Source of the DNA: Brumicola pallidula DSM 14239 = ACAM 615
GTDB lineage: Bacteria > Pseudomonadota > Gammaproteobacteria > Enterobacterales > Alteromonadaceae
Direction of reading: 5' to 3'
Assembly (NCBI RefSeq): GCF_000428905.1
Contig: NZ_AUAV01000005.1
Coordinates: 124,001-188,000, forward strand
Length of the DNA stretch: 64,000 nucleotides
Shown here: positions 40,479 through 51,079 of the stretch, piece after piece
How positions within the stretch are numbered: position 1 is the first letter of the stretch
Layout: each line of letters opens with the position of its first letter
Made by a program: the position numbers and the translations under genes
The notes under the pieces: generated by a model
Database searches by the model: none
Seen by the model: the letters and a program-made list of their open reading frames with translations, nothing else
Told to the model about the DNA's origin: nothing

Positions 40479-43400
40479 CAGCCCCTAAGTTTCATAACAA
40501 ACGATTTACGCAAAAATTGGCAGACTTGCCGGCCACGGTTTGGTTAACGGCCTTAGCCATAAAGCGACCTGTCACCACGGGTATGTTAATTATGTCGCTT
40601 TTTTTGACTGGGCTTATTTCGAGTAAGCTGTTGCCACAAGAAAGCTGGCCGGCACTCAATATCCCGATAGCATTTATTAATGTGCCGTACAATGGCGCAA
40701 CCCCAGAAGAAGTCGAACGATTGATAACTCGTCCAATAGAGGAAGCGGTATCGACTTTAGGCGGTATTACCGAAATGCGTTCTACTAGCCGCGCAGATAG
40801 AGCATCTATTCGAGTCTTTATGGATCTTGGTACGGATTTGGATAGCAAAATATTAGAAGTGCGAGAAAAAGTTGATATGGTGCGATACCTCTTGCCCGAT
40901 GATGTGGAAAGAGTCTTCGTGCAAAAGTTTTCGACCCAAGACCTGCCTGTCATCAGCTTAGTCTTGTCAGGTGATAAAAATTTATCTCAAGCTTATGATT
41001 TTTTGAACCAAAAACTACAACAACCTCTGGAACGTCTTGAAGGTGTTGGTCAAGTTGAAATGCGGGGCGTGATCCAACCTTATATTGAAATTCAGCTGGA
41101 TAGCACTAAGTTATCCATGAACCGGGTGGATCAGGGTAAATTATTGCGTGATTTACGAGCCAGTAATTTTTTGGTCAAATCCGGCTCTATTCTCAATGCC
41201 GGTCGCAAATTTAGAGTGTCACCTGACGGCCAATACCAGAGCTTAGCAGACATCGAAAACTTCCAGGTTAGAGCAGGGGTAAAATTAAGTGAAGTAGCAA
41301 CGGTTGGATTAGTGACGCCACCCCGAAACAGTGAAATACGAACTGACAGAAAAAAATCCGTCGGCATAGAGGTGTTCAAAGAGTCGGATTCAAATGTGAT
41401 TGATGTGACCAATAGCATTGTTGCGCTAGTTGAAGCCTTGCGTCTAGCGGATGACTTTAAAGGCATTACTATCGGTATAGAAGACAACAGCGGTGAAGAA
41501 ATTCAACAATCATTGGGTGGTTTACTGAAAGCGGGTGGGCTCGGTATTGTGTTGTCTTTTATCGTTCTATTTATCTTTTTGCGTAATATTCAGATCACGT
41601 TGGTGGTGGTCGCGTCTGTGCCTATATCATTGAGTTTTGCCTTAGCTGGCATGTACTTTATGGGCTACAGCTTAAACATGCTGACACTTGCTGGACTCTT
41701 TATTGCCGTGGGTTTATTAATTGATAACTCGGTGGTCATTTGTGAAAGTATTCTTCAGCAAAAAGATAAGTCATTAAGCGCCATAGAGAGAGTTCTCAAA
41801 GGGGTTGATAACGTCAGTATTGCAATAATAAGTGGTACTTTGACCACTACCATCGTTTTTATGCCCTTACTGCTTGGCGAAAAAAACTTTATTACCATTC
41901 TGGTTGAACAAATAGCGGTCGCCATATGTTTACCTTTGTTTGCTTCGTTAATTATTTCCAAAACCGTTATTCCACTAATGCTAAGTCGGATAGATCAAAC
42001 TGCGTTATCAGGTGTCGTAACACAGGGACGTTTAGACAAATGGTACCGTCCAAATCTCATCAGAATACTGACATATCCAAAAGTTACCGGCGCTTTCATT
42101 TTTTTGCTCTGTGTTAGTGGCTTCTTCACCAAACAATTAGTCAATGCTAATAGTGAGATGGGCCAAGGAGAGACTGAAGTCATTATTGTTTACCATATTC
42201 AAGGTCAACAAAAATTAGCGGATGTGAGTCGTTTGGTAGACCAAATGGAGCAGTACTTGTACGCCAACCAGCAAGCCTTTGAGTTTACTCAAGTGAATAG
42301 TCGGATTTTTTCAAGCTATGCGATGTCTCGTGTGAAACTAAAAGAGGGTTACTCAATTCCTTTTAATGATTTAAAAGAACAAATTAAACAAGGATTTCCT
42401 GAAACTGCGATTGCGAAACCCTCATTTGAGTGGTCTGAACAAAAGCAAAAACTGGTTAAGATGACGTTAAACGGGAGTTCTACAAAACGCCTATTGGAAA
42501 TGAGTGGATCGGTTATCAGTCGACTGAGCAATGTAGAGGGTTTTTCTGAGGTCGGTATTGATGATGAAAACCAAGATATGGAATTGGTATTGCGTATCGA
42601 TCGCAAAATAGTGTCACGCTTAGGGTTAAACACCCAAGACATTGCTATGCGTATTGCAAACTCACTGCGAGGCATCAACCTGCGTTCTTTTCGCGATGCG
42701 ACGTTAGGAGAAGTTGATATCCGTTTGGTTTACCATCCTGAACAAGCAGTACCTATGGAGCGCATTAAGCAATTACCGATCTATGAAAGTAACGGACGCA
42801 TTATTACCTTACAACAATTAGTGGTCTTTGATACCCAGCCAATCATGCAACAGATCACGCGCGTGCAACGGAGAACCACGCTAGGTATTTCCATCAACCT
42901 TGCAGATATAAGCCGTGATCAAGCAGCCGAAAAAATTAAAGAGGTGATGGATAATATTGAGTTGCCTGCGGGTTATGATTGGAACTTAGGACGCCAGTTT
43001 ACGGAAGATAGAGAAGCTGCAAAAGACATGTTGATAAATATGATACTCGCCTTAGCGCTTATTTTTATTGTGATGGCGGCGTTGTTTGAATCATTGTTAA
43101 TGCCGATCGCCATATTATCGTCTATCGGCTTAGCCTTTATTGGAGTGTATTGGACCTTTGCAATAATGGGTATGGGTTTGGGTGAAACCGGCATGATCGG
43201 CATGTTGATTTTAATGGGTATAGTGGTGAATAACGGCATTGTACTGATTGACCAGATTAATAAGTTGAAAACCGACTCAGCAACACTCATTGCGCCGATT
43301 GTAGAAGCGTGTGTAAGCCGAATTAGGCCGATTTTTATGACCGTAGCGACGACTATTATAGGTATGGTTCCGTTAACGTTTGCTGCCAATGATAGCGAAA

Positions 43401-43564
43401 CTTACCCAATGGCTGTGGCCATTATCGGTGGCCTATTGTTTTCAACCTTTACTAGTTTATTTTTGGTTCCATTTTGTTATTTGATGCTAGTCAAACTGGG
43501 TGAACGCTCAAGCCAGCGGTTTGCCAAAGCCAAAGCATTTGCGGATAAGAAAATGCCTATTTAA
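40475..43564 (+). CDS. RND efflux permease, subunit 2
   Basis: 1029 residues, second complete RND permease of the operon. TM4 reads V-G-L-L-I-D-N-S-V-V-I-C-E-S, again one aspartate; TM10-11 has M-G-I-V-V-N-N-G-I-V-L-I-D. It is clearly diverged from subunit 1, so it is not a recent duplication. Two different permeases sharing one adaptor recalls MdtABC, where MdtB and MdtC form a heterotrimer. No outer-membrane TolC-type gene is adjacent. Confidence 0.93.
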   Translation: MTAPKFHNKRFTQKLADLPATVWLTALAIKRPVTTGMLIMSLFLTGLISSKLLPQESWPALNIPIAFINVPYNGATPEEVERLITRPIEEAVSTLGGITEMRSTSRADRASIRVFMDLGTDLDSKILEVREKVDMVRYLLPDDVERVFVQKFSTQDLPVISLVLSGDKNLSQAYDFLNQKLQQPLERLEGVGQVEMRGVIQPYIEIQLDSTKLSMNRVDQGKLLRDLRASNFLVKSGSILNAGRKFRVSPDGQYQSLADIENFQVRAGVKLSEVATVGLVTPPRNSEIRTDRKKSVGIEVFKESDSNVIDVTNSIVALVEALRLADDFKGITIGIEDNSGEEIQQSLGGLLKAGGLGIVLSFIVLFIFLRNIQITLVVVASVPISLSFALAGMYFMGYSLNMLTLAGLFIAVGLLIDNSVVICESILQQKDKSLSAIERVLKGVDNVSIAIISGTLTTTIVFMPLLLGEKNFITILVEQIAVAICLPLFASLIISKTVIPLMLSRIDQTALSGVVTQGRLDKWYRPNLIRILTYPKVTGAFIFLLCVSGFFTKQLVNANSEMGQGETEVIIVYHIQGQQKLADVSRLVDQMEQYLYANQQAFEFTQVNSRIFSSYAMSRVKLKEGYSIPFNDLKEQIKQGFPETAIAKPSFEWSEQKQKLVKMTLNGSSTKRLLEMSGSVISRLSNVEGFSEVGIDDENQDMELVLRIDRKIVSRLGLNTQDIAMRIANSLRGINLRSFRDATLGEVDIRLVYHPEQAVPMERIKQLPIYESNGRIITLQQLVVFDTQPIMQQITRVQRRTTLGISINLADISRDQAAEKIKEVMDNIELPAGYDWNLGRQFTEDREAAKDMLINMILALALIFIVMAALFESLLMPIAILSSIGLAFIGVYWTFAIMGMGLGETGMIGMLILMGIVVNNGIVLIDQINKLKTDSATLIAPIVEACVSRIRPIFMTVATTIIGMVPLTFAANDSETYPMAVAIIGGLLFSTFTSLFLVPFCYLMLVKLGERSSQRFAKAKAFADKKMPI

Positions 43565-43692
43565 AATCCTGTGATTGCTCACACCTTAAGTATCAAATTC
43601 ACATTAGAACGGTGATTAAGTATACCGTATTGGAAGAAAAAATTAGACTATACTATGTGTTACGATAAAACCGCTCACATTAGGTAACGCTT

Positions 43693-45144
43693 ATGCATGG
43701 CCCCATGGGTGGATCTTCCTATACTAAATCGGTTTCTAATTTGGTTAGGAGCATCCAAAGTAGCACAGCACAAAAAGATTCCCTATTCGAACAAGCGCGG
43801 CTTTACTTTGAAAATGTAGATAAAGATAAACAGGCGTATCTGGAACAACAAAAAAAGATAAAATCCCTAGAAGACGCTTTGCAAGTAGCGGTTGCAAAAA
43901 ATAAAGATATATTAGTTAAAAAGCTTGATGTTGCCCGGCGAGATTTACATAAAGACGATGCTCGCCAAGAAGATATGCGCATCCTAAGATTGCAAAACGT
44001 GTTGGACGTATGTTCTAAATTACTTGTACTTTGTGAAGCAGAAAATTGGAAAAAGACGCAGGTTAACAGCGCAAAATTATTAGGTACTTTGCAATTACTT
44101 TCTCCCGGCGAGGGCGTAAAACTTGCCCATAAAAACCAAAGATTAAAACCCGCCTACAGGGGAGTGTTGGCAATTAGATTGTTAGATAAACTGCTAAATG
44201 ATGGACAAATCAATAATCAATATATCAATGAACGGTATCAGGTTAACCTGCGTTATTCAGAAAAAGAAGGCGATTTAACCCTTTACCAACGCCAAGTCGC
44301 TATTCCTGTCATCATGGCAGCGCTATTTCAAGACATCGGTTCATTGCACCCCAACGCACAAATTATTTTAAAGGGCGAAGATGGAACGCTCGACGAATTT
44401 AGGCTATTAGACAAAGAAGACCGTCTAACCTTACTTAAAATAAACCATGAGCAGACACTACACTTTATTACCTATGGTTTGGGCATGCAGAGATATGTAG
44501 GGAATTGCAAAGCAGAAAGAACAGAATTTGCACAAAACGAAAAAAAGCGACTGAATTTCATTCGCACGCTTTTGATTAGTGCGCTTAAACCAAAATTGGG
44601 CGTGGGGAATTTAATCAAAGCGCCACAGATTTATGCCTCTATTATATTTTCTTCTAAACAAAATCACAATTTTTTTGATCTGCCCAAAGCTATGCTAATA
44701 GTAGGCAAAGCAGCTGAACGCGATAGTATTAGTAAAGTAGTAGCAGATAGCTTACTCGCCATAGTAGGGCATTTCCCGCAAGGTTATGGTATTACCTATA
44801 TTCCCAAAGACGACGATAATAAAAGTATAGATCGTTACGAATACGCAATAGTGACTGGACTCAATCCTGAAGATCCTTTTGTACCAACATGTCGGATAGT
44901 AACTCGTAATTTGACTTTTATCGCTTCCGGTCAAGTCGTTTCTATCGATAAGAAAAGTAACCTTTACTTTTCTACAACAAAAAAGAAGCTTGAAAAAATT
45001 AGTCCTGCTCGTTTACAAGAAATACTGCGCAAGTTGGCGTCAAATTTTGAAGAGCGTAAAGAACTAGATATTATTCCAAGTTATTGGAATCCTTATGGAT
45101 TTTTTGGGTACAAGAAGCTACAAAACTTATGGAAAAAAGTTTAA
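43693..45144 (+). CDS. Orphan 483-residue protein, possible degenerate HD-GYP relative
   Basis: The N-terminal 40 residues are Ser/Gly rich, then a charged helical region (about 40-100) that may be coiled coil. The middle has A-L-F-Q-D-I-G-S-L-H-P, which recalls an HD-GYP H-D-I-G motif with the His replaced by Gln. The C-terminal region (about 350-430) has G-H-F-P-Q-G-Y-G-I and a following strand-rich part reminiscent of the tail after HD-GYP domains. No GYP triad is seen and the resemblance is weak. No signal peptide or TM helix. A good -10 (TATACT at 43649) precedes it, suggesting a promoter separate from the RND operon. Confidence 0.6.
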   Translation: MHGPMGGSSYTKSVSNLVRSIQSSTAQKDSLFEQARLYFENVDKDKQAYLEQQKKIKSLEDALQVAVAKNKDILVKKLDVARRDLHKDDARQEDMRILRLQNVLDVCSKLLVLCEAENWKKTQVNSAKLLGTLQLLSPGEGVKLAHKNQRLKPAYRGVLAIRLLDKLLNDGQINNQYINERYQVNLRYSEKEGDLTLYQRQVAIPVIMAALFQDIGSLHPNAQIILKGEDGTLDEFRLLDKEDRLTLLKINHEQTLHFITYGLGMQRYVGNCKAERTEFAQNEKKRLNFIRTLLISALKPKLGVGNLIKAPQIYASIIFSSKQNHNFFDLPKAMLIVGKAAERDSISKVVADSLLAIVGHFPQGYGITYIPKDDDNKSIDRYEYAIVTGLNPEDPFVPTCRIVTRNLTFIASGQVVSIDKKSNLYFSTTKKKLEKISPARLQEILRKLASNFEERKELDIIPSYWNPYGFFGYKKLQNLWKKV

Positions 45145-45218
45145 GACAATTACGTAAGGCATAACTGATTTCGATTAACTCATGGCCGATGTGCAGTTTA
45201 CGTTTTTTCTGATGTCGA

Positions 45219-46538
45219 TTAGTTCACAAATAGTGACAACATAAAAACCTTACTATTACGTGTAAAGTTATACATCTCCTGTTTAGCTGAGGGTAATGCT
45301 TCAATCGTTTTTTCTTCGAAGCCTTGCTCTAAAAACCAATGGCCAGTGACGGTGGTTAGAACAAAAATACGCTCAAGGCCACCTAAAATTGCTTTTTTAC
45401 GAATTTCATCGAGTAGGCGTTCGCCTCTGTTTCCGCCTCTATAATCGTGATGTGTTGCAACGCAGGCCAACTCTCCACAAGCGTCGTTTCTATACATATA
45501 TAAAGCCGCACAGGCGATAATCATCCCGTCTCTAACAATGACGGTAAATAGGCCAATCTCATTTTCTAATCGTTCACGTGAGCGTTTTACTAAAGCACCG
45601 CTTTCTTCTAACGGTTTAATTAGCTTTAAGATACCTCCAACATCGTCTATGGTCGCCGTTCTAAGCTGTTCATAGTGGTTTTGCAATACAAGTGAACCTG
45701 CTCCATCACGCGTAAATAACTCTCTCAGTAACACGCCATCAGTGTGATAATTGACACAATGTGCTCGCGTTACCCCTGCTTCAACAGAGCTTATCATGGC
45801 TGTTAAACAGGTTGTTTCAGCGTCAATATTGTTAGCTGCTAACTCTTTCTTAATCAGATTTAATTCAGTTGTTCTTAACAGCTCACCTGCCTTATCAAAA
45901 ATACCGTCGCGTTCTGAGAGCGTGATAATTTTGTCCGCTTTCATTGCAATAGCAGCCTGCGTAGCAACGTCTTCATGGGATAAGTTGAAAATTTCGCCGG
46001 TGGGTGAATATCCCATAGGTGAAAGTAATACAATTGAGCCATCGGAGAGGTGATCATTGATGCCTTGCACGTCGACACGGCGAACTAGGCCCGTATTTTC
46101 AAAGTCGACGCCTTCTTTTACGCCTAGAGGTCTAGCAACCACCAAGTTTCCTGAACAGACTCTAATTTGCGAACCGTGCATAGGTGAATTAGGTAAACCC
46201 ATGGTAAGTAAGGCTTCAATTTGACTGCGCAGCGAACCTGCTGCGTCTTTGACGCATTCTAAGGTTTCTTTATCGGTAATCCTGATATTGTTTTTAAACT
46301 TCGATTCTTTATTACGAAGTTTGAGACGCTGATCAATTTGTGGTCGAGCGCCATGCACCAGAATAAGTCTAACACCTAGGCTGTTAAGCAGCGCGATATC
46401 TTGGATTATCCTAGGAAAATTAGGATCTTCAATCGCTTCACCACCAAACATAATCACAAAGGTTTTACCACGATGCGCGTTTATATAGGGAGCAGAACTC
46501 CTAAATAGACGAATACTTTCCGAATCAGACAATGCCAT
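45219..46538 (-). CDS. argA: N-acetylglutamate synthase
   Basis: 439 residues from the ATG at 46538, preceded by AGAGA; an upstream in-frame start at 46562 is less likely. N-terminal amino-acid-kinase-like domain (about 20-285: F-V-I-M-F-G-G-E-A, L-V-H-G-A-R-P-Q-I-D) and C-terminal GNAT acetyltransferase (about 290-435: A-C-V-A-T-H-H-D-Y-R-G-G-N-R-G-E-R-L). First step of arginine synthesis, normally inhibited by arginine. Last gene of argCBFGHA, 40 bases after argH. Confidence 0.95.
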   Translation of the reverse strand: MALSDSESIRLFRSSAPYINAHRGKTFVIMFGGEAIEDPNFPRIIQDIALLNSLGVRLILVHGARPQIDQRLKLRNKESKFKNNIRITDKETLECVKDAAGSLRSQIEALLTMGLPNSPMHGSQIRVCSGNLVVARPLGVKEGVDFENTGLVRRVDVQGINDHLSDGSIVLLSPMGYSPTGEIFNLSHEDVATQAAIAMKADKIITLSERDGIFDKAGELLRTTELNLIKKELAANNIDAETTCLTAMISSVEAGVTRAHCVNYHTDGVLLRELFTRDGAGSLVLQNHYEQLRTATIDDVGGILKLIKPLEESGALVKRSRERLENEIGLFTVIVRDGMIIACAALYMYRNDACGELACVATHHDYRGGNRGERLLDEIRKKAILGGLERIFVLTTVTGHWFLEQGFEEKTIEALPSAKQEMYNFTRNSKVFMLSLFVN

Positions 46539-46578
46539 CTTAATCTCTCTTAACATCAACAATAAGCAGACTCATTGG

Positions 46579-47964
46579 CTACCCTATGAGTTGGTCGAGC
46601 TTTTCTAGTTCGACATATAATGCTTTGGTAACTAACTCTTTGTTGGTGCCACCAAGCACATTACGTTTATTTAAAACTGACTCTAATTCCAGCACAGGAT
46701 AGACATCATCTTCGATTTTATCGTTTATTGTTTGCAACTCCGCAATACTTAACTCTTCGAGCGCTTTGCCTTTTGAGATTGCCATTACCACAGCTTGTCC
46801 AGAAATATCATGAGCCGTTCTAAACGGGATACCTTTTGCCACTAGATAATCGGCTAATTCGGTTGCGTTCGCATAGCCCTGCTGAGCAGCCGCTCGACAT
46901 CTTTCTTCGTTTAGCGACAATGTATCAAGCACTTCCACTGCAATGCATAAACAAATATGCCATTGATTGACACTGTCTATTGCGCCTTCTTTGTCTTCTT
47001 GCATGTCTTTGTTATATGCCAGTGGTAAGCCTTTCATGGTAACCAGTAAGCCTTGTAAGTTACCAAATACGCGGCCACATTTACCGCGCATTAGTTCCAG
47101 TGCGTCTGGATTCTTCTTTTGCGGCATGAGTGACGAACCCGATGTAACGGAATCGCCCAATTGTAAAAAACCAGCTTCGCCACTGTTATAGAAAATTAAG
47201 TCTTCGCTCATGCGTGACAAATGCATCATGCTTGTGCTGGCGTTGAAAAGGAGTTCGAGCACAAAATCACGGTCGGAAACAGCGTCTAAACTGTTTAAAC
47301 AAGGAGAGTCAAAACCTAACTCTGCCGCGATCTTGTGACGATCAACTGGGAATGTGGTTCCTGCTAATGCACCAGAGCCCAAAGGACATTGATTTAACCG
47401 CTTTTGTAAGTCTTCAATTCGACTGACATCACGTTTTAACATTTCGACATAAGCCAGACACCAATGTGCAAAATACACAGGTTGTGCGCGTTGCAAATGT
47501 GTATAGCCCGGAAGAATGGCATCTTGGTGGCGAGTTGCCGCTTTTAACAGCGCACTAATCACATTTAAGCAATCGTCTCTTAGTGACGTTAAGTGTAAAC
47601 GACACCATAAACGAAAATCAGTGGCCACTTGGTCGTTTCTGCTGCGACCGGTATGTAGTTTTCTGGCAACATCACCCAATTCAGCCGTTAAGGTCGCCTC
47701 TACAAAACTATGAATATCTTCTTCAGGCGAGTTAGCAAAATCAAGAGTGCCTTCTTCTGCTTGCTTTTTTAGCGCATTCAGAGAATTTTCGAGTTGAAGT
47801 TGCTCATTTTCTCTCAACACTCCAGCGTCTTTTAGCGCACGAGACCAAACAACGGATCCCCAAATATCTTCAACTGCCATGACATAATCAAATGGCAGTG
47901 AATCATTAACTTGCTTAAACATATCGCTACTACCGGACTGAAAACGCCCACCCCATAATGCCAT
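46579..47964 (-). CDS. argH: Argininosuccinate lyase
   Basis: 461 residues. Final step of arginine synthesis, splitting argininosuccinate into arginine and fumarate. Fumarase/aspartase superfamily signature [12 protein letters not shown] with the catalytic Ser, plus [10 protein letters not shown] and T-H-L-Q-R-A-Q-P-V. It is not fused to a GNAT domain, in contrast with the argH(A) fusion of some marine relatives; argA follows as a separate gene. It starts 9 bases after argG. Confidence 0.96.
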   Translation of the reverse strand: MALWGGRFQSGSSDMFKQVNDSLPFDYVMAVEDIWGSVVWSRALKDAGVLRENEQLQLENSLNALKKQAEEGTLDFANSPEEDIHSFVEATLTAELGDVARKLHTGRSRNDQVATDFRLWCRLHLTSLRDDCLNVISALLKAATRHQDAILPGYTHLQRAQPVYFAHWCLAYVEMLKRDVSRIEDLQKRLNQCPLGSGALAGTTFPVDRHKIAAELGFDSPCLNSLDAVSDRDFVLELLFNASTSMMHLSRMSEDLIFYNSGEAGFLQLGDSVTSGSSLMPQKKNPDALELMRGKCGRVFGNLQGLLVTMKGLPLAYNKDMQEDKEGAIDSVNQWHICLCIAVEVLDTLSLNEERCRAAAQQGYANATELADYLVAKGIPFRTAHDISGQAVVMAISKGKALEELSIAELQTINDKIEDDVYPVLELESVLNKRNVLGGTNKELVTKALYVELEKLDQLIG

Positions 47965-47973
47965 GATGCTTCC

Positions 47974-49194
47974 TTATTTTTGTTTTAATGCTTTAATTCT
48001 GCTAGATAAACTAAACAATCTAATAAATCCTTCAGCATGACTTTGGTTATAAACGTCATCTGCGCCAAAGGTGGCAAAGTCTTCCGAATATAGGCTGTTT
48101 GGTGATTGGCGCTGCACGACCGTAGCTTGGCCTTTGTATAATTTCACGACTATTTCGCCAGTAACCAATTTTGCGAAACTTGCCGCGCTGGCTAATAAAG
48201 CGTCATTTAGCGCTGTAAACCAGCGTCCATCGTACATAACATGTGCAAATTCGAGGGCAAGTTGTTCTCTGAATTTCAACGCTGACTTGTCCAAAACAAG
48301 ACATTCCAGTGCTTTGTAAGCTTTCATCATTACCGTGCCGCCAGGTGTTTCATAGCAACCACGTGACTTCATGCCTACTAGTCTGTTTTCAACGATATCG
48401 ATACGACCAACACCATGTGGAGCAGCAAGTTGGTTAAGCATTACCAATGCTTGATAAGGCGATAATGCATTGCCATTGACATGGGTTAATCTACCCTCAT
48501 CAAATATAAGGGAAATACGCTCAGCTTTGTCTGGTGCTTCTTCAGGATCGGTGGTCATTGTCCACACTTGCTTGCTCGGCTCGCACCATGGGTCTTCAAG
48601 TTCACCGCCTTCGTGAGATATATGCCATGCGTTTGCATCACGGCTGTATATTTTAGTTGCTGAGGAGGACGTTGGGATATTTCGGCTAGCTAAATAATCG
48701 AGTAAATCTTCACGCGAGACCATGTCCCATTCGCGCCACGGGGCAATCACTTGTAAATCAGGCGCTAGTGCCGCGAAAGCACCTTCAAATCTGACTTGGT
48801 CGTTGCCTTTGCCGGTGCAACCATGGCTCAAGGCATCGGCGCCTACTTTGCGCGCAATATCGACTTGTGCTTTGGCTATAACAGGGCGAGCCATTGACGT
48901 GCCTAATAAATATTCGCCTTCATAAACGGCACCTGTTGTGATGGTCGGGTAGATGAAATCACGCACAAATTCTTCTTTCAGATCAACGATGTGACACTCG
49001 CTTGCACCTGATGCCATAGCTTTGTCGTATAATCCTTCAAGTTCGTCATCACCCTGACCAACGTCAGCGGCAAAAGCGACAACTTCACAATCATAGTTTT
49101 CTTTAAGCCAAGGCATGATTGCTGATGTGTCGAGTCCGCCTGAGTAGGCCAGTACGACTTTTTTTATTGCGCTTTTATTATCTGTTAATGCCAT
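47974..49194 (-). CDS. argG: Argininosuccinate synthase
   Basis: 406 residues. ATP-dependent condensation of citrulline and aspartate. N-type ATP pyrophosphatase P-loop [24 protein letters not shown], and [18 protein letters not shown]. Short bacterial type of about 400 aa. 92 bases from argF and 9 bases from argH. Confidence 0.97.
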   Translation of the reverse strand: MALTDNKSAIKKVVLAYSGGLDTSAIMPWLKENYDCEVVAFAADVGQGDDELEGLYDKAMASGASECHIVDLKEEFVRDFIYPTITTGAVYEGEYLLGTSMARPVIAKAQVDIARKVGADALSHGCTGKGNDQVRFEGAFAALAPDLQVIAPWREWDMVSREDLLDYLASRNIPTSSSATKIYSRDANAWHISHEGGELEDPWCEPSKQVWTMTTDPEEAPDKAERISLIFDEGRLTHVNGNALSPYQALVMLNQLAAPHGVGRIDIVENRLVGMKSRGCYETPGGTVMMKAYKALECLVLDKSALKFREQLALEFAHVMYDGRWFTALNDALLASAASFAKLVTGEIVVKLYKGQATVVQRQSPNSLYSEDFATFGADDVYNQSHAEGFIRLFSLSSRIKALKQK

Positions 49195-49286
49195 TCTTAA
49201 ATCCTTAATTACTGATGAGACGATGGTTATTCGATCAGTTGTCTAAATAGGTAGTCGTATTTGTTAATCTAGTGTAGTCGGCAATA

Positions 49287-50207
49287 TTAATCTAATGCGA
49301 CATTACCAACCAGCATTGCTAAAATTGCGTTTTGTGCATGCATGCGGTTTTCAGCTTGGAGCATTAACAATGATTGGTCACTGTCCATCAAGCTACCGCT
49401 AATTTCTAAATCGCGGTGGGCTGGTTGGCAGTGCATCACATGACTTGCGCCCGATCTTTGCATTAATGCTTCATTCACCTGATAAACTGCAAATTTATCC
49501 TTTATTTCTGCCAAAGGGGTATTGTCGCCCATTGATAGCCAAGTGTCTGTATATAGAATGTCAGCCTGCCCTAATTCGTTAATATCATTCGCGATAGTTA
49601 AGCTGACATTGTTTTCATAAGCTAATTTAGCGGCATGTTTAGCGATGTTAGGGTTTATTTCGAATCCTTTTGGGGTAATAACAGTTTGGTGACAACCCAA
49701 TAACGCACCTACTATCAACAATGAATGAGTTACGTTATTACCGTCACCGATATAAGCCATGGTTTTCCCTTTTACATCGCCAAGTTTTTCGAACATGGCT
49801 AAATAGTCAGCTAACGCTTGGCAAGGATGGTATAAGTCGCACAATGCATTGATGACCGGAATATTTGCACCTGCAGCAAGGTCCACCAGCGTTTTGTGTT
49901 CATATACCCGGGCCACAATTGCATCAGCCCAACAAGCAAGGTTGGCGCCAACATCAATTGGGTCCTCCCGATCCTTCAATGGAGAACCTTGGCTATCCAC
50001 ATAAACCATGTGCCCGCCTAGTTTATTGATACCGATATCAAAACTTACTCGGGTGCGCAAAGAAGGCTTTTCAAAAATCGCGACAATGGATTTTCCTTCT
50101 AATGGTCGACCAAATTTTTCAGGGCTTCTTTTGAGTTCGACAGCAAGCTTCAATAGCGAATGCATTGAAGTTGAATTCCAATCTCTAAAACTGAGTAAGT
50201 CTTGCAT
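49287..50207 (-). CDS. argF: Ornithine carbamoyltransferase
   Basis: 306 residues. Carbamoyl-phosphate plus ornithine to citrulline. The carbamoyl-phosphate motif is F-E-K-P-S-L-R-T-R (residues 45-53) rather than S-T-R-T-R, and the usual H-C-L-P-A-H-R is H-C-Q-P-A-H-R (259-265). The ornithine-binding D-T-W-L-S-M-G-D loop (221-228) is intact, favouring true OTCase over acetyl- or succinyl-ornithine carbamoyltransferases, which also have S-L-R-T-R. D-L-Y-H-P-C-Q-A-L-A-D is normal. Within argCBFGHA. Confidence 0.92.
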   Translation of the reverse strand: MQDLLSFRDWNSTSMHSLLKLAVELKRSPEKFGRPLEGKSIVAIFEKPSLRTRVSFDIGINKLGGHMVYVDSQGSPLKDREDPIDVGANLACWADAIVARVYEHKTLVDLAAGANIPVINALCDLYHPCQALADYLAMFEKLGDVKGKTMAYIGDGNNVTHSLLIVGALLGCHQTVITPKGFEINPNIAKHAAKLAYENNVSLTIANDINELGQADILYTDTWLSMGDNTPLAEIKDKFAVYQVNEALMQRSGASHVMHCQPAHRDLEISGSLMDSDQSLLMLQAENRMHAQNAILAMLVGNVALD

Positions 50208-50261
50208 CTCTTATTCCTTTTACTTTTTATTTACTGATTTTATTCGTTGATATTATTCATT

Positions 50262-51077
50262 TTAAGATAAAAATCCACTCGAAGTGATGGTCGTACCTGT
50301 ATTTCTATGCAGTTCATCGATTAATATACTGACATCATTCCAGCTACCAATTTGGACTGCCTTTCCCAATGTTCTAGACGCTTCTTGGGCTGCTTTCACT
50401 TTTACAATCATACCGTCAGTAATGACTCCACTATTAACTAATTGCTGTATTTTGCTATCATCTAAATGTGCAATTAGTTGCTTTTTTTCGTCCAATACAC
50501 CGCTGACGTCTGATAAAAGATACAAGTCTGCATACAATAATGATGATATACAGGTAGCCGCTTGGTCCGCATTCACATTGTATAAACGACCATTAAGATC
50601 ACTACCAATTGAACATATTATAGGTGTTAAATTAGCGTGCATAAGTTGGTGCAATAATTTCGCACTTCGCGGATGAGGGTAGCCAACGGCACCCAACATT
50701 GGCGCAACTTCTTCGCACACCGCTAAATTCCCATCGGCTAAAGAAATCCCCACGCCGGTCAAACCGGCCTGCGCAGCCATACAAACCATTTTTTTGTTTA
50801 ATGTACCGGCTAAAACACCCGCAACCACTGGCATCTGCTCATCAGGCGAGATGCGCAATCCTTCATGCTTTTCACTTTTAAACCCAAGCGCGGTTAGTTG
50901 CGCTTGTAGTTGCGCTCCACCACCATGCACTATCGCCACATTGTGACCTTGATTTTTCAGCGTCGCGACAGATGCAAAAAAACTCGCTTGTGCTTGCTCG
51001 TCTTCAAAAAAGTCTCCACCGACTTTCAACACAATATTGCTTACGTGATGTTGGGGTAAGTGCCGCGTATTATTCAT
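50262..51077 (-). CDS. argB: Acetylglutamate kinase
   Basis: 271 residues, amino-acid kinase family. Phosphorylates N-acetylglutamate. Motifs: I-V-L-K-V-G-G near the N-terminus, V-H-G-G-G-A-Q-L, the A-G-V-L-A-G-T-L-N-K substrate region, N-V-N-A-D-Q-A-A-T and L-L-S-D-V-S-G-V. Short like the E. coli enzyme (258 aa), thus probably the arginine-insensitive type. It starts 2 bases after argC. Confidence 0.95.
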   Translation of the reverse strand: MNNTRHLPQHHVSNIVLKVGGDFFEDEQAQASFFASVATLKNQGHNVAIVHGGGAQLQAQLTALGFKSEKHEGLRISPDEQMPVVAGVLAGTLNKKMVCMAAQAGLTGVGISLADGNLAVCEEVAPMLGAVGYPHPRSAKLLHQLMHANLTPIICSIGSDLNGRLYNVNADQAATCISSLLYADLYLLSDVSGVLDEKKQLIAHLDDSKIQQLVNSGVITDGMIVKVKAAQEASRTLGKAVQIGSWNDVSILIDELHRNTGTTITSSGFLS

Positions 51078-51079
51078 GT

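Noticed and set aside
45150-45220. Imperfect direct repeat near the argA end (TGATTTCGATTAACTCA / TGATGTCGATTAGTTCA)
   Set aside because: Too diverged and isolated to distinguish from chance; no mobile-element genes or target duplications nearby.
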